From positions 1-64,000 of the forward strand of contig JBBRPP010000012.1 in NCBI GenBank assembly GCA_038227995.1: 64,000 nucleotides of DNA, in the 5' to 3' direction. The DNA is from WLMZ01 sp038227995 (GTDB taxonomy: Bacteria > Actinomycetota > Acidimicrobiia > Acidimicrobiales > Ilumatobacteraceae). Position numbers and translations under genes: made by a program. Of this stretch, positions 1-8,956 are shown in pieces; position 1 is the first letter of the stretch, and the number at the start of each line of letters is the position of its first letter. The notes under the pieces are model-generated. The model did not search any database, had not been told where the DNA came from, and was given only the letters and a program-made list of their open reading frames with translations.

Positions 1-411
<411 letters not shown>

Positions 412-739
412 AAGAACTTGCTCGATTGCTCGAGCGTCGTTCATTTTTTGAGAGCCATGAAGATGGTCTGGAGCATCTGAGGGAATAGCTCAGTGCCAGC
501 TCCAGGTCTTCGTGTTCCTGCTCTTCTTTGTAATCATGTTGGTCGGGACACGCAGATGCGAACATCCTTGCGTTCCGACCGGAATTGACAAGCAGCTCCA
601 TCGCCAAAGGCGACGTGCTGCCCGCACTATCGTTCAGTCTTCTCTTCCGTTTTCAAGGAGCCGTAGCTCGTGCGACACTCACCCTTGCGGGAGTTGGTGT
701 CGCTTTCCGGGGCTTTTCAGCCGCCCGGAGCGGGAGTAA
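412..739 (-). other. 16S rRNA leader region, no protein gene
   Basis: Roughly 330 nt between the probable rrn promoter and the 16S 5' end. No convincing coding sequence was found. It holds several hairpins: arms GCGACAC/GTGTCGC at 672-703, an imperfect long hairpin at 541-580 (GGTCGG/CCGACC with an inner ACGCA/TGCGT), and a perfect GCTCGA-TTGC-TCGAGC hairpin at 420-435 just before the mature 5' end. Leaders of this kind carry processing and antitermination signals in other bacteria; I could not identify a clear boxA. Confidence 0.6.
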
Positions 740-768
740 ACATTATCCACCGTTGGCTGCTTCCGCAA
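740..768 (-). promoter_or_regulatory. Candidate rrn promoter
   Basis: On the minus strand, TTGCGG (768-763) is followed after 17 bp by TAATGT (745-740), a good sigma-A type -35/-10 pair. It sits immediately after the tyrS stop codon and points to the 16S gene, giving a leader of about 320 nt. Additional promoters inside the leader are possible (TTGAAA-type elements occur further down). Confidence 0.5.
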
Positions 769-776
769 CCTCTCGC

Positions 777-2039
777 TCAAGAAATCTCGACGAGGTGGTG
801 GTTCGTCTTTCCCTTGCGCAGAAGAAGATAGCGGCCATGGAGGCACTTGAGGCTCGCGAGCTGCGAAGTTTCGGTGAGAACTTCACCGTTCGCTCGGTAG
901 CCGCGCTGTTGCAGGGTGCGTCGCGCATCACCGTTGGAGGTCGCAAGACCGGCCTTCACCAGCACCGCGACCAGATCGTGGAGCTCCGACGCAGCCATGA
1001 CAGACGAGGGCACTTCGCGCGCGACGACGGCGAGCGCGGCGGCTGACGCCTCTGTGGGATCTCCACCGAACAACACCACGGCCGCCTGTTCCGCCGCCCC
1101 GGACGCCTCTGCTCCGTGAACTATGACGGTCAACTCCCCTGCCAGTTCGCGCTGGGCAACGCGACGTTCCGGCGCTTCGGCGTGAGCTTCCATCGTGGCC
1201 CTGATCTCGTCGAGTGGCCGGAGCGAGAACATCTCCAGGTAGCGGCCCACCATGGCATCGTCGGTCTGCACCCAGAACTGACGGAACTGATAGGGCGATG
1301 TCTTGTCGGGATCGAGCCACACTGCGCCGTCGACGGACTTGCCGAACTTCGTGCCGTCCGCCTTGGTGACCAGCGGATGGGTCATGGCATGGGCGGCTGC
1401 GCCGAGTCCACGCCTGATCAAGTCGACTCCGGCGACGATGTTGCCCCATTGATCTGAACCACCGGCCTGCAGCTCGACACCCTCGTGCTCGTACAGGTGG
1501 CGGAAGTCGTTGGCTTGCAGCAGCGAGTAGCTGAACTCGGTGAACGACAGGCCGTTGTCCGAGTCGAGTCGACTACGGACCGAGTCCTTGGCGAGCATCT
1601 GGTTGATCGTCACGAACTTGCCGACATCGCGCAGGAAGTCGAGCAGGCGAACGGGTTCCGTCCAGTCGGCGTTGTTGACGAGCTGGGCCTGGGCCACTCC
1701 CGGCGAGAAATCGAGCAGTCGCTGGAGCTGGATCTCGATCCGCGAAACGTTGTGGCGCAGCGTGTCGAGGTCGAGCAGGTTGCGTTCGTCGCTCCGACCC
1801 GAGGGGTCGCCGACCATGCCGGTGGCACCGCCGGCCAATGGGAACGGTTTGTGTCCGGCCAACTGGAAGCGGCGGAGGAAGAGCTGGCCGACAAGGTGAC
1901 CGACGTGCAGCGAATCCGCCGTCGGATCGAAGCCGACGTAGAGCGAGATGGGACCTGACGCGAGCCGGCCGGCGAGTGCGGACCGATCGGTGGAGTCGTG
2001 GACGAGGCCACGGGCTTCGAGGTCGGCGAGAAGATCCAT
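777..2039 (-). CDS. tyrS: Tyrosyl-tRNA synthetase
   Basis: Charges tRNA-Tyr with tyrosine in the cytoplasm. The 420-residue product has the class I signatures: HVGH (HIGH motif) at residues 45-48, the tyrosine/tRNA-contacting GGSDQWGN at 193-200 and KFGKS (KMSKS motif) at 231-235, followed by a C-terminal S4-like RNA-binding domain. The start at 2039 (ATG) gives the usual family length and an N terminus that aligns just before the catalytic fold; the frame stays open upstream to 2162, but that stretch is not TyrS-like. It is transcribed towards the rRNA operon and divergently from the neighbouring oxidoreductase. Confidence 0.96.
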   Translation of the reverse strand: MDLLADLEARGLVHDSTDRSALAGRLASGPISLYVGFDPTADSLHVGHLVGQLFLRRFQLAGHKPFPLAGGATGMVGDPSGRSDERNLLDLDTLRHNVSRIEIQLQRLLDFSPGVAQAQLVNNADWTEPVRLLDFLRDVGKFVTINQMLAKDSVRSRLDSDNGLSFTEFSYSLLQANDFRHLYEHEGVELQAGGSDQWGNIVAGVDLIRRGLGAAAHAMTHPLVTKADGTKFGKSVDGAVWLDPDKTSPYQFRQFWVQTDDAMVGRYLEMFSLRPLDEIRATMEAHAEAPERRVAQRELAGELTVIVHGAEASGAAEQAAVVLFGGDPTEASAAALAVVAREVPSSVMAASELHDLVAVLVKAGLATSNGDARRTLQQRGYRANGEVLTETSQLASLKCLHGRYLLLRKGKTNHHLVEIS

Positions 2040-2153
2040 CACCGCACCATGCTGCCATCTCAGGCCGTTGATTGCGCCCTCGGTTTCGGCTGTCGACGGG
2101 TCGCCGAACCGGTCCTCGGGGCCCCCGTGCCGTGTCGCGGCTAGCTTGACGAA

Positions 2154-2948
2154 ATGCGTCACGCACTGTCATTGCCACCTTTCGGCGACCTGTCCGATCC
2201 GCACGCGCTCGTCGATGTCGCGGTCGCGGCAGAGGAGAACGGATGGGATGGGGTCTTCGTGTGGGACCACCTGCTTCGTCCGCTCGAACAGGCGACACGT
2301 ATCGCCGATCCGTGGATCATGATGACGGCGATCGCCGGAGCCACCAAAAGAGTCAAGATCGGCCCGATGGTCACGCCCATCGCCCGCCGCCGGCCTCTGA
2401 AGTTGGCCCGCGAGGTCGCCACCCTCGATCTGTTCTCGCGGGGGCGGATCGTCCTCGGCCTCGGCCTCGGTGTCGACTCTGGTGGCGAGCTGACCAAGAC
2501 GGCCGAGGAGCTGGACCCGAAGGTGCGCGGCTCGATGCTCGACGAAGGCGTCCAGCTGCTCGACAAGATGTTGCGTGGCGAGCACGTGGTGCACACCGGT
2601 CAGCACTACATGATCGACGGGATCACAGTCGCACCGACCGGCGCGCAGAGCCCGCGAGTCCCGTTCTGGTTGGCGACGCGAGGCGACGCGATGAAACCGG
2701 TCCGACGCGCCGCGAAGTACGAGGGACTCTGTCCCACCGTGATCACACCCGACCGCCTCGCCGAGTTGCTCGAGGTCGTCGCCGCTGAACGCGGCAACCT
2801 CGACGGCTTCGACGTCGCCGTGATGACGACGCCCGACCACACGATCGAGGAGTTCGAGTCCCGCGGCGCCAACTGGGCCGTTCACGAGATGAAGCCACAT
2901 CATTCCATCGCAGAGATCATGCAGGTGATCTCCACCGAGATCGCTTGA
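2154..2948 (+). CDS. LLM-class (luciferase-like, probably F420-dependent) oxidoreductase
   Basis: A 264-residue single-domain TIM-barrel protein of the bacterial luciferase-like superfamily. The N-terminal half shows the typical pattern of this family in actinobacteria: the GWDGVFVWDH strand, DPW followed by a TKRVKIGPMVTPIARRRP segment, and a LGLGLG turn. Such enzymes usually bind deazaflavin F420 and transfer hydride to unidentified substrates; the substrate cannot be inferred. A TAGCTT -10-like hexamer ends 6 nt before the ATG with no Shine-Dalgarno site, suggesting a leaderless mRNA. The stop codon overlaps the next start by one base (TGATG), so the two genes are probably co-transcribed. 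Confidence 0.88.
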   Translation: MRHALSLPPFGDLSDPHALVDVAVAAEENGWDGVFVWDHLLRPLEQATRIADPWIMMTAIAGATKRVKIGPMVTPIARRRPLKLAREVATLDLFSRGRIVLGLGLGVDSGGELTKTAEELDPKVRGSMLDEGVQLLDKMLRGEHVVHTGQHYMIDGITVAPTGAQSPRVPFWLATRGDAMKPVRRAAKYEGLCPTVITPDRLAELLEVVAAERGNLDGFDVAVMTTPDHTIEEFESRGANWAVHEMKPHHSIAEIMQVISTEIA

Positions 2949-4012
2949 TGGCCGGCCCGCCGACCACTGTCGAGGAGGCGCTCGCCTTTCAGGCCGCAGC
3001 GTCGGTCACGAACGGCTCGCCGCTCTACGCAGCGCTGTTGACCGGGCTGCTGGCGGACTATCGGGCAGGCGGAATCACCGCTCGGCACCTCGACGGGGTC
3101 AGCGCCAAGCCCTGGAGCGACGCTGTCGCTCTGCGGTACGTCGCCACGGGGCATCGCCTCGCGCTTGCCGGCGCAGCGCCCCGGCTGGCACGTCACTATC
3201 CGTCGTGCCTCGGGTCGTGGGACGGAGGCGACGACGTCATCGACGATTTCCTCGCGATCGTCGCGGCGAACCCCGACGAATTCTCCGCCGGGATGCGCCG
3301 CAATGTGCAGACCAATGAGGTCGGGCGGGCAGCGGTTCTCGCGTCCGGCTTTGCCACAATCGCTGGCAGGCACGGCCCGGTGCTGGACATGATCGAGATC
3401 GGTAGCTCGGCCGGGCTGCTGTCGCGATGGGACCACTTCCACTACGACACGGGGCATGGCGACTTCGGTGACACCTCCAGTCATCTACGATTCGAGCCCG
3501 GGTGGTGGGTCGAGGGCCACCCGACGATCACCGTCGTACCGCAGGTGCGCACCCGCGCCGCGGTCGACATCGCCCCAGTCGACATCGGTACCCACGATGG
3601 TCGGTTGACCATGATGTCATTCGTGTGGCCCGACCAGTTGTTGCGGATCGAGCGGCTCCGCGCCGCGCTGGAGATCGCTGCGCTGTACCCGATGACGGTC
3701 GAGTCGGCCGACGCGGGCGCGTGGCTGACGGGTCGGCTCGCCGACGGTCCGCACCTCGGTGCGGCAACGGTCGTGTACCACTCGATCGTGTGGCAGTACC
3801 TGCCCCACGAAACGAAGGCTGCCGTCCGCGCGGCATTGGCTCATGGCGGTTCTCTGGCGACGGACACCGCTCCGCTGCTGTGGTTGCGGATGGAGCCGGC
3901 CGGCACCGACCACGCCGATCTGCGCCTCACGACGTGGCCCGGCGGCGGCGAGGAAGAGTTGGCGCACGTCGGATATCACGGTGCAGGAATCCGCTGGCTC
4001 GCGGGCGGCTGA
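2948..4012 (+). CDS. DUF2332 family protein
   Basis: A 354-residue protein of uncharacterised function resembling the DUF2332 family: an N-terminal segment with NGSPLYAALL, a central DMIEIGSSAGL motif, and a C-terminal stretch with repeated hydrophobic strands. The EIGSSAGL turn looks like a Rossmann-type nucleotide-binding loop, but no reaction is assigned to the family that I know of. Its ATG overlaps the stop of the oxidoreductase gene, so the pair forms an operon. The 3' end overlaps the convergent glycosylase gene by about 37 bp. Confidence 0.8.
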   Translation: MAGPPTTVEEALAFQAAASVTNGSPLYAALLTGLLADYRAGGITARHLDGVSAKPWSDAVALRYVATGHRLALAGAAPRLARHYPSCLGSWDGGDDVIDDFLAIVAANPDEFSAGMRRNVQTNEVGRAAVLASGFATIAGRHGPVLDMIEIGSSAGLLSRWDHFHYDTGHGDFGDTSSHLRFEPGWWVEGHPTITVVPQVRTRAAVDIAPVDIGTHDGRLTMMSFVWPDQLLRIERLRAALEIAALYPMTVESADAGAWLTGRLADGPHLGAATVVYHSIVWQYLPHETKAAVRAALAHGGSLATDTAPLLWLRMEPAGTDHADLRLTTWPGGGEEELAHVGYHGAGIRWLAGG

Positions 4013-4563
4013 GCGAGTACCCAGCGCCACAACGTGTCGACTCCGACGGTGATGCCGATGCGCGGCGTGACCAACGGGTCGATCGGAGGTGGCGTGCCAT
4101 CATCGAAGATCGCCGGCCCGTCGCCGTCACAGAGGTCGATGCCATTCAACTCCATGTCGATCGCGAATGCCTGACACAGCTTGCCCGGCCCGTTGGTGAG
4201 GTCGCGATCGCGCCCGCGACGGATCTGCATCACATCGACGCCATCGACCGGAATGACCGCTCGCAGCAGGACCGCCTCGGCGTCGTCGACATCGCCGGTG
4301 ACGACGTTCGCACAACGATGGATGCCGTACGAGATGTACACGTACAGGTGTCCAGCGGGCCCGAACATCACGCCGTTGCGTGGTGTCCTGCCCCGGAACG
4401 AGTGACTCGCCGGGTCGTCGCGGCGGTAGGCCTCCACCTCGCTGATCCGACCGACACACTCGCCGACGACGAGCAGCTTGTTCAACAACAGCGGCGCGAC
4501 CGTGGGCGATTCGGCCGCAAAGAACACGCGGTCGAGGCGACGCAACGCTGTCGACTCAGCCAA
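3976..4563 (-). CDS. mpg: DNA-3-methyladenine glycosylase (AAG/MPG family)
   Basis: Removes alkylated purines (3-methyladenine, hypoxanthine) from DNA to start base-excision repair. The 195-residue product shows the AAG fold markers: SEVEAY with the likely water-activating Glu at residue 44, SHSFRGRTPRN, and YVYISYGIHRC followed by LLRAV. It lacks the long N-terminal extension of the mammalian enzyme, as usual in bacteria. The chosen TTG start at 4563 overlaps the thioesterase stop by 8 bp; a GTG at 4527 is an alternative. A second DNA-alkylation gene (alkyltransferase-like) lies at 18.6 kb. Confidence 0.93.
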   Translation of the reverse strand: MAESTALRRLDRVFFAAESPTVAPLLLNKLLVVGECVGRISEVEAYRRDDPASHSFRGRTPRNGVMFGPAGHLYVYISYGIHRCANVVTGDVDDAEAVLLRAVIPVDGVDVMQIRRGRDRDLTNGPGKLCQAFAIDMELNGIDLCDGDGPAIFDDGTPPPIDPLVTPRIGITVGVDTLWRWVLAQPPASQRIPAP

Positions 4564-4948
4564 GCCGCTCCCGAACGACGTCGGGGATTCGAGCGGGACG
4601 GTTGACGCCCGGCGTCACGCTGACGTAGGTGATCGCCGCGCTGAACCGCGGCGCGCCACCCACCCTGCCGACGATGCCGACGTCGAAGCTCGCATTGCCC
4701 CACCGGTCGACGGCGCATGACAGGTCCGCGCATTCGCCGAAGGTGAGGGGTGCATCCCATGTGATGGACGCTGTCTTGAGCATGAAGTCGAATCCGAGGG
4801 ACTCGAAACCTTCGCCATTCGGCGTGAGCACGGTTCGAAACCATGTGTCGACGGCGTCGTCGCAGTACGCCATGTAGTGGGCATTGAACACGACTCGCTG
4901 CATGTCGCACTCGCCGTAGCGAACACGGACCGTGTGGACGTAGGCCAT
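4556..4948 (-). CDS. Acyl-CoA thioesterase, 4-hydroxybenzoyl-CoA thioesterase (hotdog) family
   Basis: A 130-residue single hotdog domain. The N-terminal RVRYGECDMQRVVFNAHYM pattern is the YbgC/4HBT signature, with Asp15 in the position of the catalytic acid. Such enzymes hydrolyse acyl-CoA thioesters in the cytosol; the substrate is not predictable. TACGCT ends 7 nt upstream of the ATG and there is no Shine-Dalgarno site, so the transcript is probably leaderless. It heads a two-gene unit with the AAG glycosylase, an association without an obvious functional reason. Confidence 0.85.
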   Translation of the reverse strand: MAYVHTVRVRYGECDMQRVVFNAHYMAYCDDAVDTWFRTVLTPNGEGFESLGFDFMLKTASITWDAPLTFGECADLSCAVDRWGNASFDVGIVGRVGGAPRFSAAITYVSVTPGVNRPARIPDVVRERLG

Positions 4949-4972
4949 CGGAGGCAGCGTAGTGAGCGTCGG

Positions 4973-6397
4973 TCACTCGCCGACAGCCGCAGCGGCCTCC
5001 CAGGCTTCGAGTGCGGCGCGGAATCGGAGGAGCTGGACCGCAACCGGCTGGGGACCGGCGCCGCCTGCTGTGGTGCGCCGTGTGACGGCGATGCCGGGCG
5101 CGACCAGCGCGGCGGCTTCGTCGCCGAGTCGTGGATGCTGAGCGACGAGGTGGCGGAGTGACGACTCACCCGCCAGCGCCTGACGGACGAGTGCGCCAAC
5201 GATCGCGTGCGCCTCGCGGAACGGGACGTCGCGTTCGACGAGCCACTCGGCGAGATCCGTGGCCGACCCGGTTTGGCTGTCGGCAGCCTCCTGCATTCGG
5301 CGCGTGTTGAAGGTCGCGGTGGCGATCATCCCGGTCAGCGCCCCCAGCCCGAGGCGGACCTGATCCATCGCATCGAACAACGGCTCCTTGTCCTCCTGGT
5401 AGTCGCGGTTGTAAGAGAGCGGTAGGCCCTTCATCGTGGCGAGCAGACCCGTGAGGTCACCGATCACCCGACCGGCCTTGCCGCGAGCGAGCTCGGCGAT
5501 GTCGGGGTTCTTCTTCTGCGGCAACATCGACGAACCGGTCGCGTAGCCGTCGTCGAGCGTCGCGAACCCGAACTCCTCCGTCGTCCACAACACCCATTCC
5601 TCTCCGATGCGGGAGAGGTTGATCGCGATCATCGTCAGGTCGAAGAGCGCCTCGGCGATGTGGTCGCGAGAGCCAACCGCGTCGAGCGAGTTCTCGAATG
5701 GTCGAGCAAAGCCCAACAGCTCGGCCGTGTATCCCGGGTCGAGCGGCAACGAAGATCCGGCAAGTGCGCCGGCGCCCAGGGGCGAAATGTCGACACGGGT
5801 CAGCGTCGACGAGATCCGGTCGAGATCGCGACCCAGTGCCCAGGCGTGAGCGAGCAGGTGATGAGCAAGCAGGACCGGCTGAGCCCGTTGCATGTGTGTG
5901 TAGCCGGGAAGGTAGGTGTCCCCGGCTTCGACGGCGCGATCGAGCAAGACCCTCTGCAGCGCGAGGACGCGCTGCACGATGACGTGCAACTCGCGTTTGA
6001 GCCACAACCTCACGCCCGTCGCGGACTGATCATTGCGACTGCGGCCCGTGTGCAGCTTGCCGCCCGCTGGTCCAGCCAGTTCGGTGACGCGCCGCTCGAT
6101 TGCGGTGTGGATGTCCTCGTCGCTCGGTTGGAAGACGAATGTCGATGCGGCCATCTCCGCCGCCACGTGATCGAGGGCCACGAGAATCGCATCGCGCTCG
6201 CCCTCGGTGATCAAACTGGCACGAGCCAGCCCGCGCACGTGGGCGCGGGAGCCCTCGATGTCGTCGGGCCAAAGGCGCCGGTCGAACGACAAGCTCTCGG
6301 TGAACGCCATCAGTTCCGCGGCAGGGCCACCGTCGAACCGCCCGTGCCACAGCGTCTTGCCCTCGGGAGCACCCCCGGGGGCGTCTGTCGTCGTCAT
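4973..6397 (-). CDS. argH: Argininosuccinate lyase
   Basis: Last step of arginine synthesis: cleaves argininosuccinate to arginine and fumarate. The 474-residue protein has the fumarase/aspartase superfamily blocks: HTGRSRND at 116-123, GYTHMQRAQP around 166-174 and the signature GSSMLPQKKNPD at 288-299 containing the catalytic serine loop. Length is normal. The ATG overlaps the argR stop by 4 bp (ATGA), placing it last in argCBDFRH. The argG gene that normally precedes argH in actinobacteria is absent from this locus. Confidence 0.97.
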   Translation of the reverse strand: MTTTDAPGGAPEGKTLWHGRFDGGPAAELMAFTESLSFDRRLWPDDIEGSRAHVRGLARASLITEGERDAILVALDHVAAEMAASTFVFQPSDEDIHTAIERRVTELAGPAGGKLHTGRSRNDQSATGVRLWLKRELHVIVQRVLALQRVLLDRAVEAGDTYLPGYTHMQRAQPVLLAHHLLAHAWALGRDLDRISSTLTRVDISPLGAGALAGSSLPLDPGYTAELLGFARPFENSLDAVGSRDHIAEALFDLTMIAINLSRIGEEWVLWTTEEFGFATLDDGYATGSSMLPQKKNPDIAELARGKAGRVIGDLTGLLATMKGLPLSYNRDYQEDKEPLFDAMDQVRLGLGALTGMIATATFNTRRMQEAADSQTGSATDLAEWLVERDVPFREAHAIVGALVRQALAGESSLRHLVAQHPRLGDEAAALVAPGIAVTRRTTAGGAGPQPVAVQLLRFRAALEAWEAAAAVGE

Positions 6398-6873
6398 GAC
6401 CGGACCGCATCGACGCCGGCGAGATCGCGCAGCTTGGCAGCGAGCTTCGCACCGGTGGTCGTCTCATCGGCGATGACGAGCAGAGTGTCGTCACCCGCGA
6501 CCGTCCCGAGCACACCCGTGATACCGGAGCGGTCGAGTGCAGACGCGACGACGTGGGCGCAGCCCGGTGGCGTCCGGATGACGACGTTGTGGTGTGCGTG
6601 GCGGACCTCCGCGACCCACTCCCCCATGACTCGCCGCAGCTGGTCCTCCGGGGCTATCCGGTTCGGCTCGTACTCGGGTATCGCGTACACGGTGTCGCCG
6701 CCGGGCACGCGGACCTTGACGGCGCCGAGATCTTCGAGATCGCGTGACACAGTTGCCTGCGTCGCCGATATCCCTTCGCCGGCAAGGAGATCGAGGAGCT
6801 GGGGTTGGCTCGTCACCGGGTGCTTTCCGATCAGTCGCGAGATGGTCTGTTGGCGTTGCACCTTGGTGGTCAT
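6394..6873 (-). CDS. argR: Arginine repressor ArgR
   Basis: Hexameric, arginine-sensing DNA-binding repressor. The 159-residue protein has an N-terminal winged helix with SATQATVSRDL (residues 36-46) and a C-terminal oligomerisation domain with the arginine-binding GTVAGDDT motif at 123-130. The start at 6873 was chosen because it overlaps the argF stop (ATGA) and yields the standard family length. Being encoded inside the operon it controls, it is likely autoregulated. Tandem ARG boxes at 10926-10960 (argC) and 35820-35853 (carA) are its probable targets. Confidence 0.96.
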   Translation of the reverse strand: MTTKVQRQQTISRLIGKHPVTSQPQLLDLLAGEGISATQATVSRDLEDLGAVKVRVPGGDTVYAIPEYEPNRIAPEDQLRRVMGEWVAEVRHAHHNVVIRTPPGCAHVVASALDRSGITGVLGTVAGDDTLLVIADETTTGAKLAAKLRDLAGVDAVRS

Positions 6874-7778
6874 GGCCGTCCTCCCAGCAGGAACGCGAGC
6901 AGTCCGCGCGCCGCGTGCATTCGGTTGTGGCCCTGACGGATGACCCGCGAACTGGGACCGTCGATGACATCGGCCGTCACCTCGAAGCCGCGGTACGCGG
7001 GCATGCAATGCATGAAGATCGCGCCCGGCCCTGCACCCGCCATCACGCTCGAGTTGACCTGATAGCGCCCGAAGATCTCACGGCGCTCGGCCTTCTCGTG
7101 CTCCTGTCCCATCGACGTCCACGTGTCGGTGTGCACCGCGTCAGCTCCGGCGACGGCTTCGAGTGGATCGGCGAACTGCACGACGATGCCGCGGCCGAGG
7201 CGGTTCAGCCGGAACAGTTCCTCGTCCGTTGCGTCGTAGCCGCGTGGACAGCCGAGCCGAACGATCGCGCCGAGCATCACACACGCCTCGGTCAACGACC
7301 GCGCGACGTTGTTGTAGTCGCCGACGTAGCTGATCGTTCGCTGCTGCAGCCCGCCGAACTCCTGCGCCATCGTCAACACATCAGCGAGAGCCTGCAGCGG
7401 ATGGCTGCGATCGCTGAGCATGTTGACCACCGGAACATCGCTGACGGCCGCCATGCGCGCCACGACGCGATGGTCGAAAACCCGCGCCGCGAGCACGCCG
7501 TGATATCCAGCCATGATGCGTGTGATGTCCTCGACGGTCTCACGCGTGTCGAAGCCCACTTCGTCGCCGCGTGTGTACACGGGATGGCCACCCAGCTGCA
7601 CGACGGCCATCTCCATGCTCTGGCGAGTGCGGTTGGAAGGCTTCTCGAAGACGAGCGCAACACCCAAACCGCGCAACGGTGCTCCGAGAGCCTCGATCGG
7701 ACGGTCGCTCAGCGCGACCACGGACTCCAACTCGTCAGCGGAGAGGTCGGCAACTTCCAGGAAATGCCGCGCCGTCAT
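6870..7778 (-). CDS. argF: Ornithine carbamoyltransferase
   Basis: Makes citrulline from ornithine and carbamoyl phosphate. The 302-residue product has the carbamoyl-phosphate motif as SNRTR (48-52) instead of STRTR, HPLQ (126-129) instead of the common HPCQ or HPTQ, the ornithine loop DTWTSMG (218-224) and HCMP (257-260) for HCLP. The DxWxSMG loop identifies ornithine rather than aspartate as acceptor. The GTG/ATG context overlaps argD (ATGA) and its stop overlaps argR. The motif substitutions look like clade variants rather than loss of function. Confidence 0.95.
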   Translation of the reverse strand: MTARHFLEVADLSADELESVVALSDRPIEALGAPLRGLGVALVFEKPSNRTRQSMEMAVVQLGGHPVYTRGDEVGFDTRETVEDITRIMAGYHGVLAARVFDHRVVARMAAVSDVPVVNMLSDRSHPLQALADVLTMAQEFGGLQQRTISYVGDYNNVARSLTEACVMLGAIVRLGCPRGYDATDEELFRLNRLGRGIVVQFADPLEAVAGADAVHTDTWTSMGQEHEKAERREIFGRYQVNSSVMAGAGPGAIFMHCMPAYRGFEVTADVIDGPSSRVIRQGHNRMHAARGLLAFLLGGRP

Positions 7779-8956
7779 TCGAGCGCGCCCGTGAGGATCT
7801 CGATTGCCTCGTCGATCTCGGCCAGGCTGACGGTCAGCGGCGGCGCAAACCGCAGCGACGTCGGGGTGACCGCGTTGGAGACGAGGCCTCGATCGAGGAG
7901 TTCGTTGAACACCGCCTTGGCGTCGACGCCGGGAGTGAGCTCGGCAGCGAGCAGCAGGCCCTGACCGCGGACGGCGACAACACCAGGAATCTGGCGCAGC
8001 TGGGCACTGAAGTACTCGCCCTTGTCGCGCGCCATCGACGGCGCGTCGAGCCGACGCATCTCGCGGATGACTGCGGACACGACCGCTGTGGCGAGCGCAG
8101 TGCCGCTGTAGGTGCTGCCGTGGTCGCCCGGCTGGAAAGCGTTGGCGATGTCGGTCTTGGCCCAAACCGCCCCGACTGGGAAGCCGTTACCCATTGCCTT
8201 CGCCATTGTCACGACGTCTGGCACGATGCCCTCGTGCTCGAAGCCGAACCAGCGCCCGGTACGGCCAAAGCCTGTCTGGACCTCGTCGACGATCATCAGC
8301 ATGCCGCGCTCGTCGCACAGCTCGCGGATCGCGGCGAGGTAGCCGGCCGGCGCCGGGATCACACCACCCTCGCCCTGCACGGTCTCGATCAGCACGGCGC
8401 TGACCGACGGATCGATCGCCGCGGTCAACGCATCGATGTCGCCGAAAGCGACGTGACGGAAGCCGTCCGGCATCGGAAAGAACGGTTCGTGTTTCGCCGG
8501 CTGACCGGTTGCCGCCAGCGCAGCCAATGTTCGACCGTGGAAGCTGCCATATGCCGAGGCGACGACGTGGCGACCGCGTCCACCGAACTTCCGCGCCAGC
8601 TTCAACGCTGCCTCGTTGGCCTCGGCACCGGAATTGCAGAAGAACGTGAGGCCATCGACGCCCGTGGCCTCGCGCAGCAACTCGTTGACGAGTTGCGCAG
8701 CCTCGATCGCCGGCGGGTTCGCGAAGAAGTTGGACACGTGCAGCAGGGTGTTGGCCTGATCGCACATCGCCTTCGCGATCACGGGGTTCGAGTGGCCCAA
8801 CCCGATGACGGCGAGGCCGCCGAGGAAGTCGAGATAGCGCTTTCCCTCGGTGTCCCACAATTCGGTCCCGCTGCCGCGCACGAACGTGCGATTGGGCGCT
8901 GCGAACACCGGGATGAACGGACTCGGGTTTGATTCGGTGAACACGCTGGCACTCAT
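7775..8956 (-). CDS. argD: Acetylornithine aminotransferase
   Basis: PLP-dependent conversion between N-acetylglutamate semialdehyde and N-acetylornithine. The 393-residue class III aminotransferase shows CNSGAEANEAALK at 107-119, DEVQ at 224-227 that stacks on the cofactor, and the Schiff-base lysine at 253 in the sequence VTMAKAMGNG. Length is normal. Start and stop overlap argB and argF by 4 bp each, so translation is coupled along the operon. Confidence 0.96.
   Translation of the reverse strand: MSASVFTESNPSPFIPVFAAPNRTFVRGSGTELWDTEGKRYLDFLGGLAVIGLGHSNPVIAKAMCDQANTLLHVSNFFANPPAIEAAQLVNELLREATGVDGLTFFCNSGAEANEAALKLARKFGGRGRHVVASAYGSFHGRTLAALAATGQPAKHEPFFPMPDGFRHVAFGDIDALTAAIDPSVSAVLIETVQGEGGVIPAPAGYLAAIRELCDERGMLMIVDEVQTGFGRTGRWFGFEHEGIVPDVVTMAKAMGNGFPVGAVWAKTDIANAFQPGDHGSTYSGTALATAVVSAVIREMRRLDAPSMARDKGEYFSAQLRQIPGVVAVRGQGLLLAAELTPGVDAKAVFNELLDRGLVSNAVTPTSLRFAPPLTVSLAEIDEAIEILTGALE

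Noticed and set aside
2040..2162. Upstream extension of TyrS to a GTG at 2162
   Set aside because: The added 41 residues are not TyrS-like and would overlap the divergent oxidoreductase start.
5660..6943. A 427-codon plus-strand frame opposite argH and argR
   Set aside because: Both minus-strand genes carry full family signatures; the frame has no start signal.
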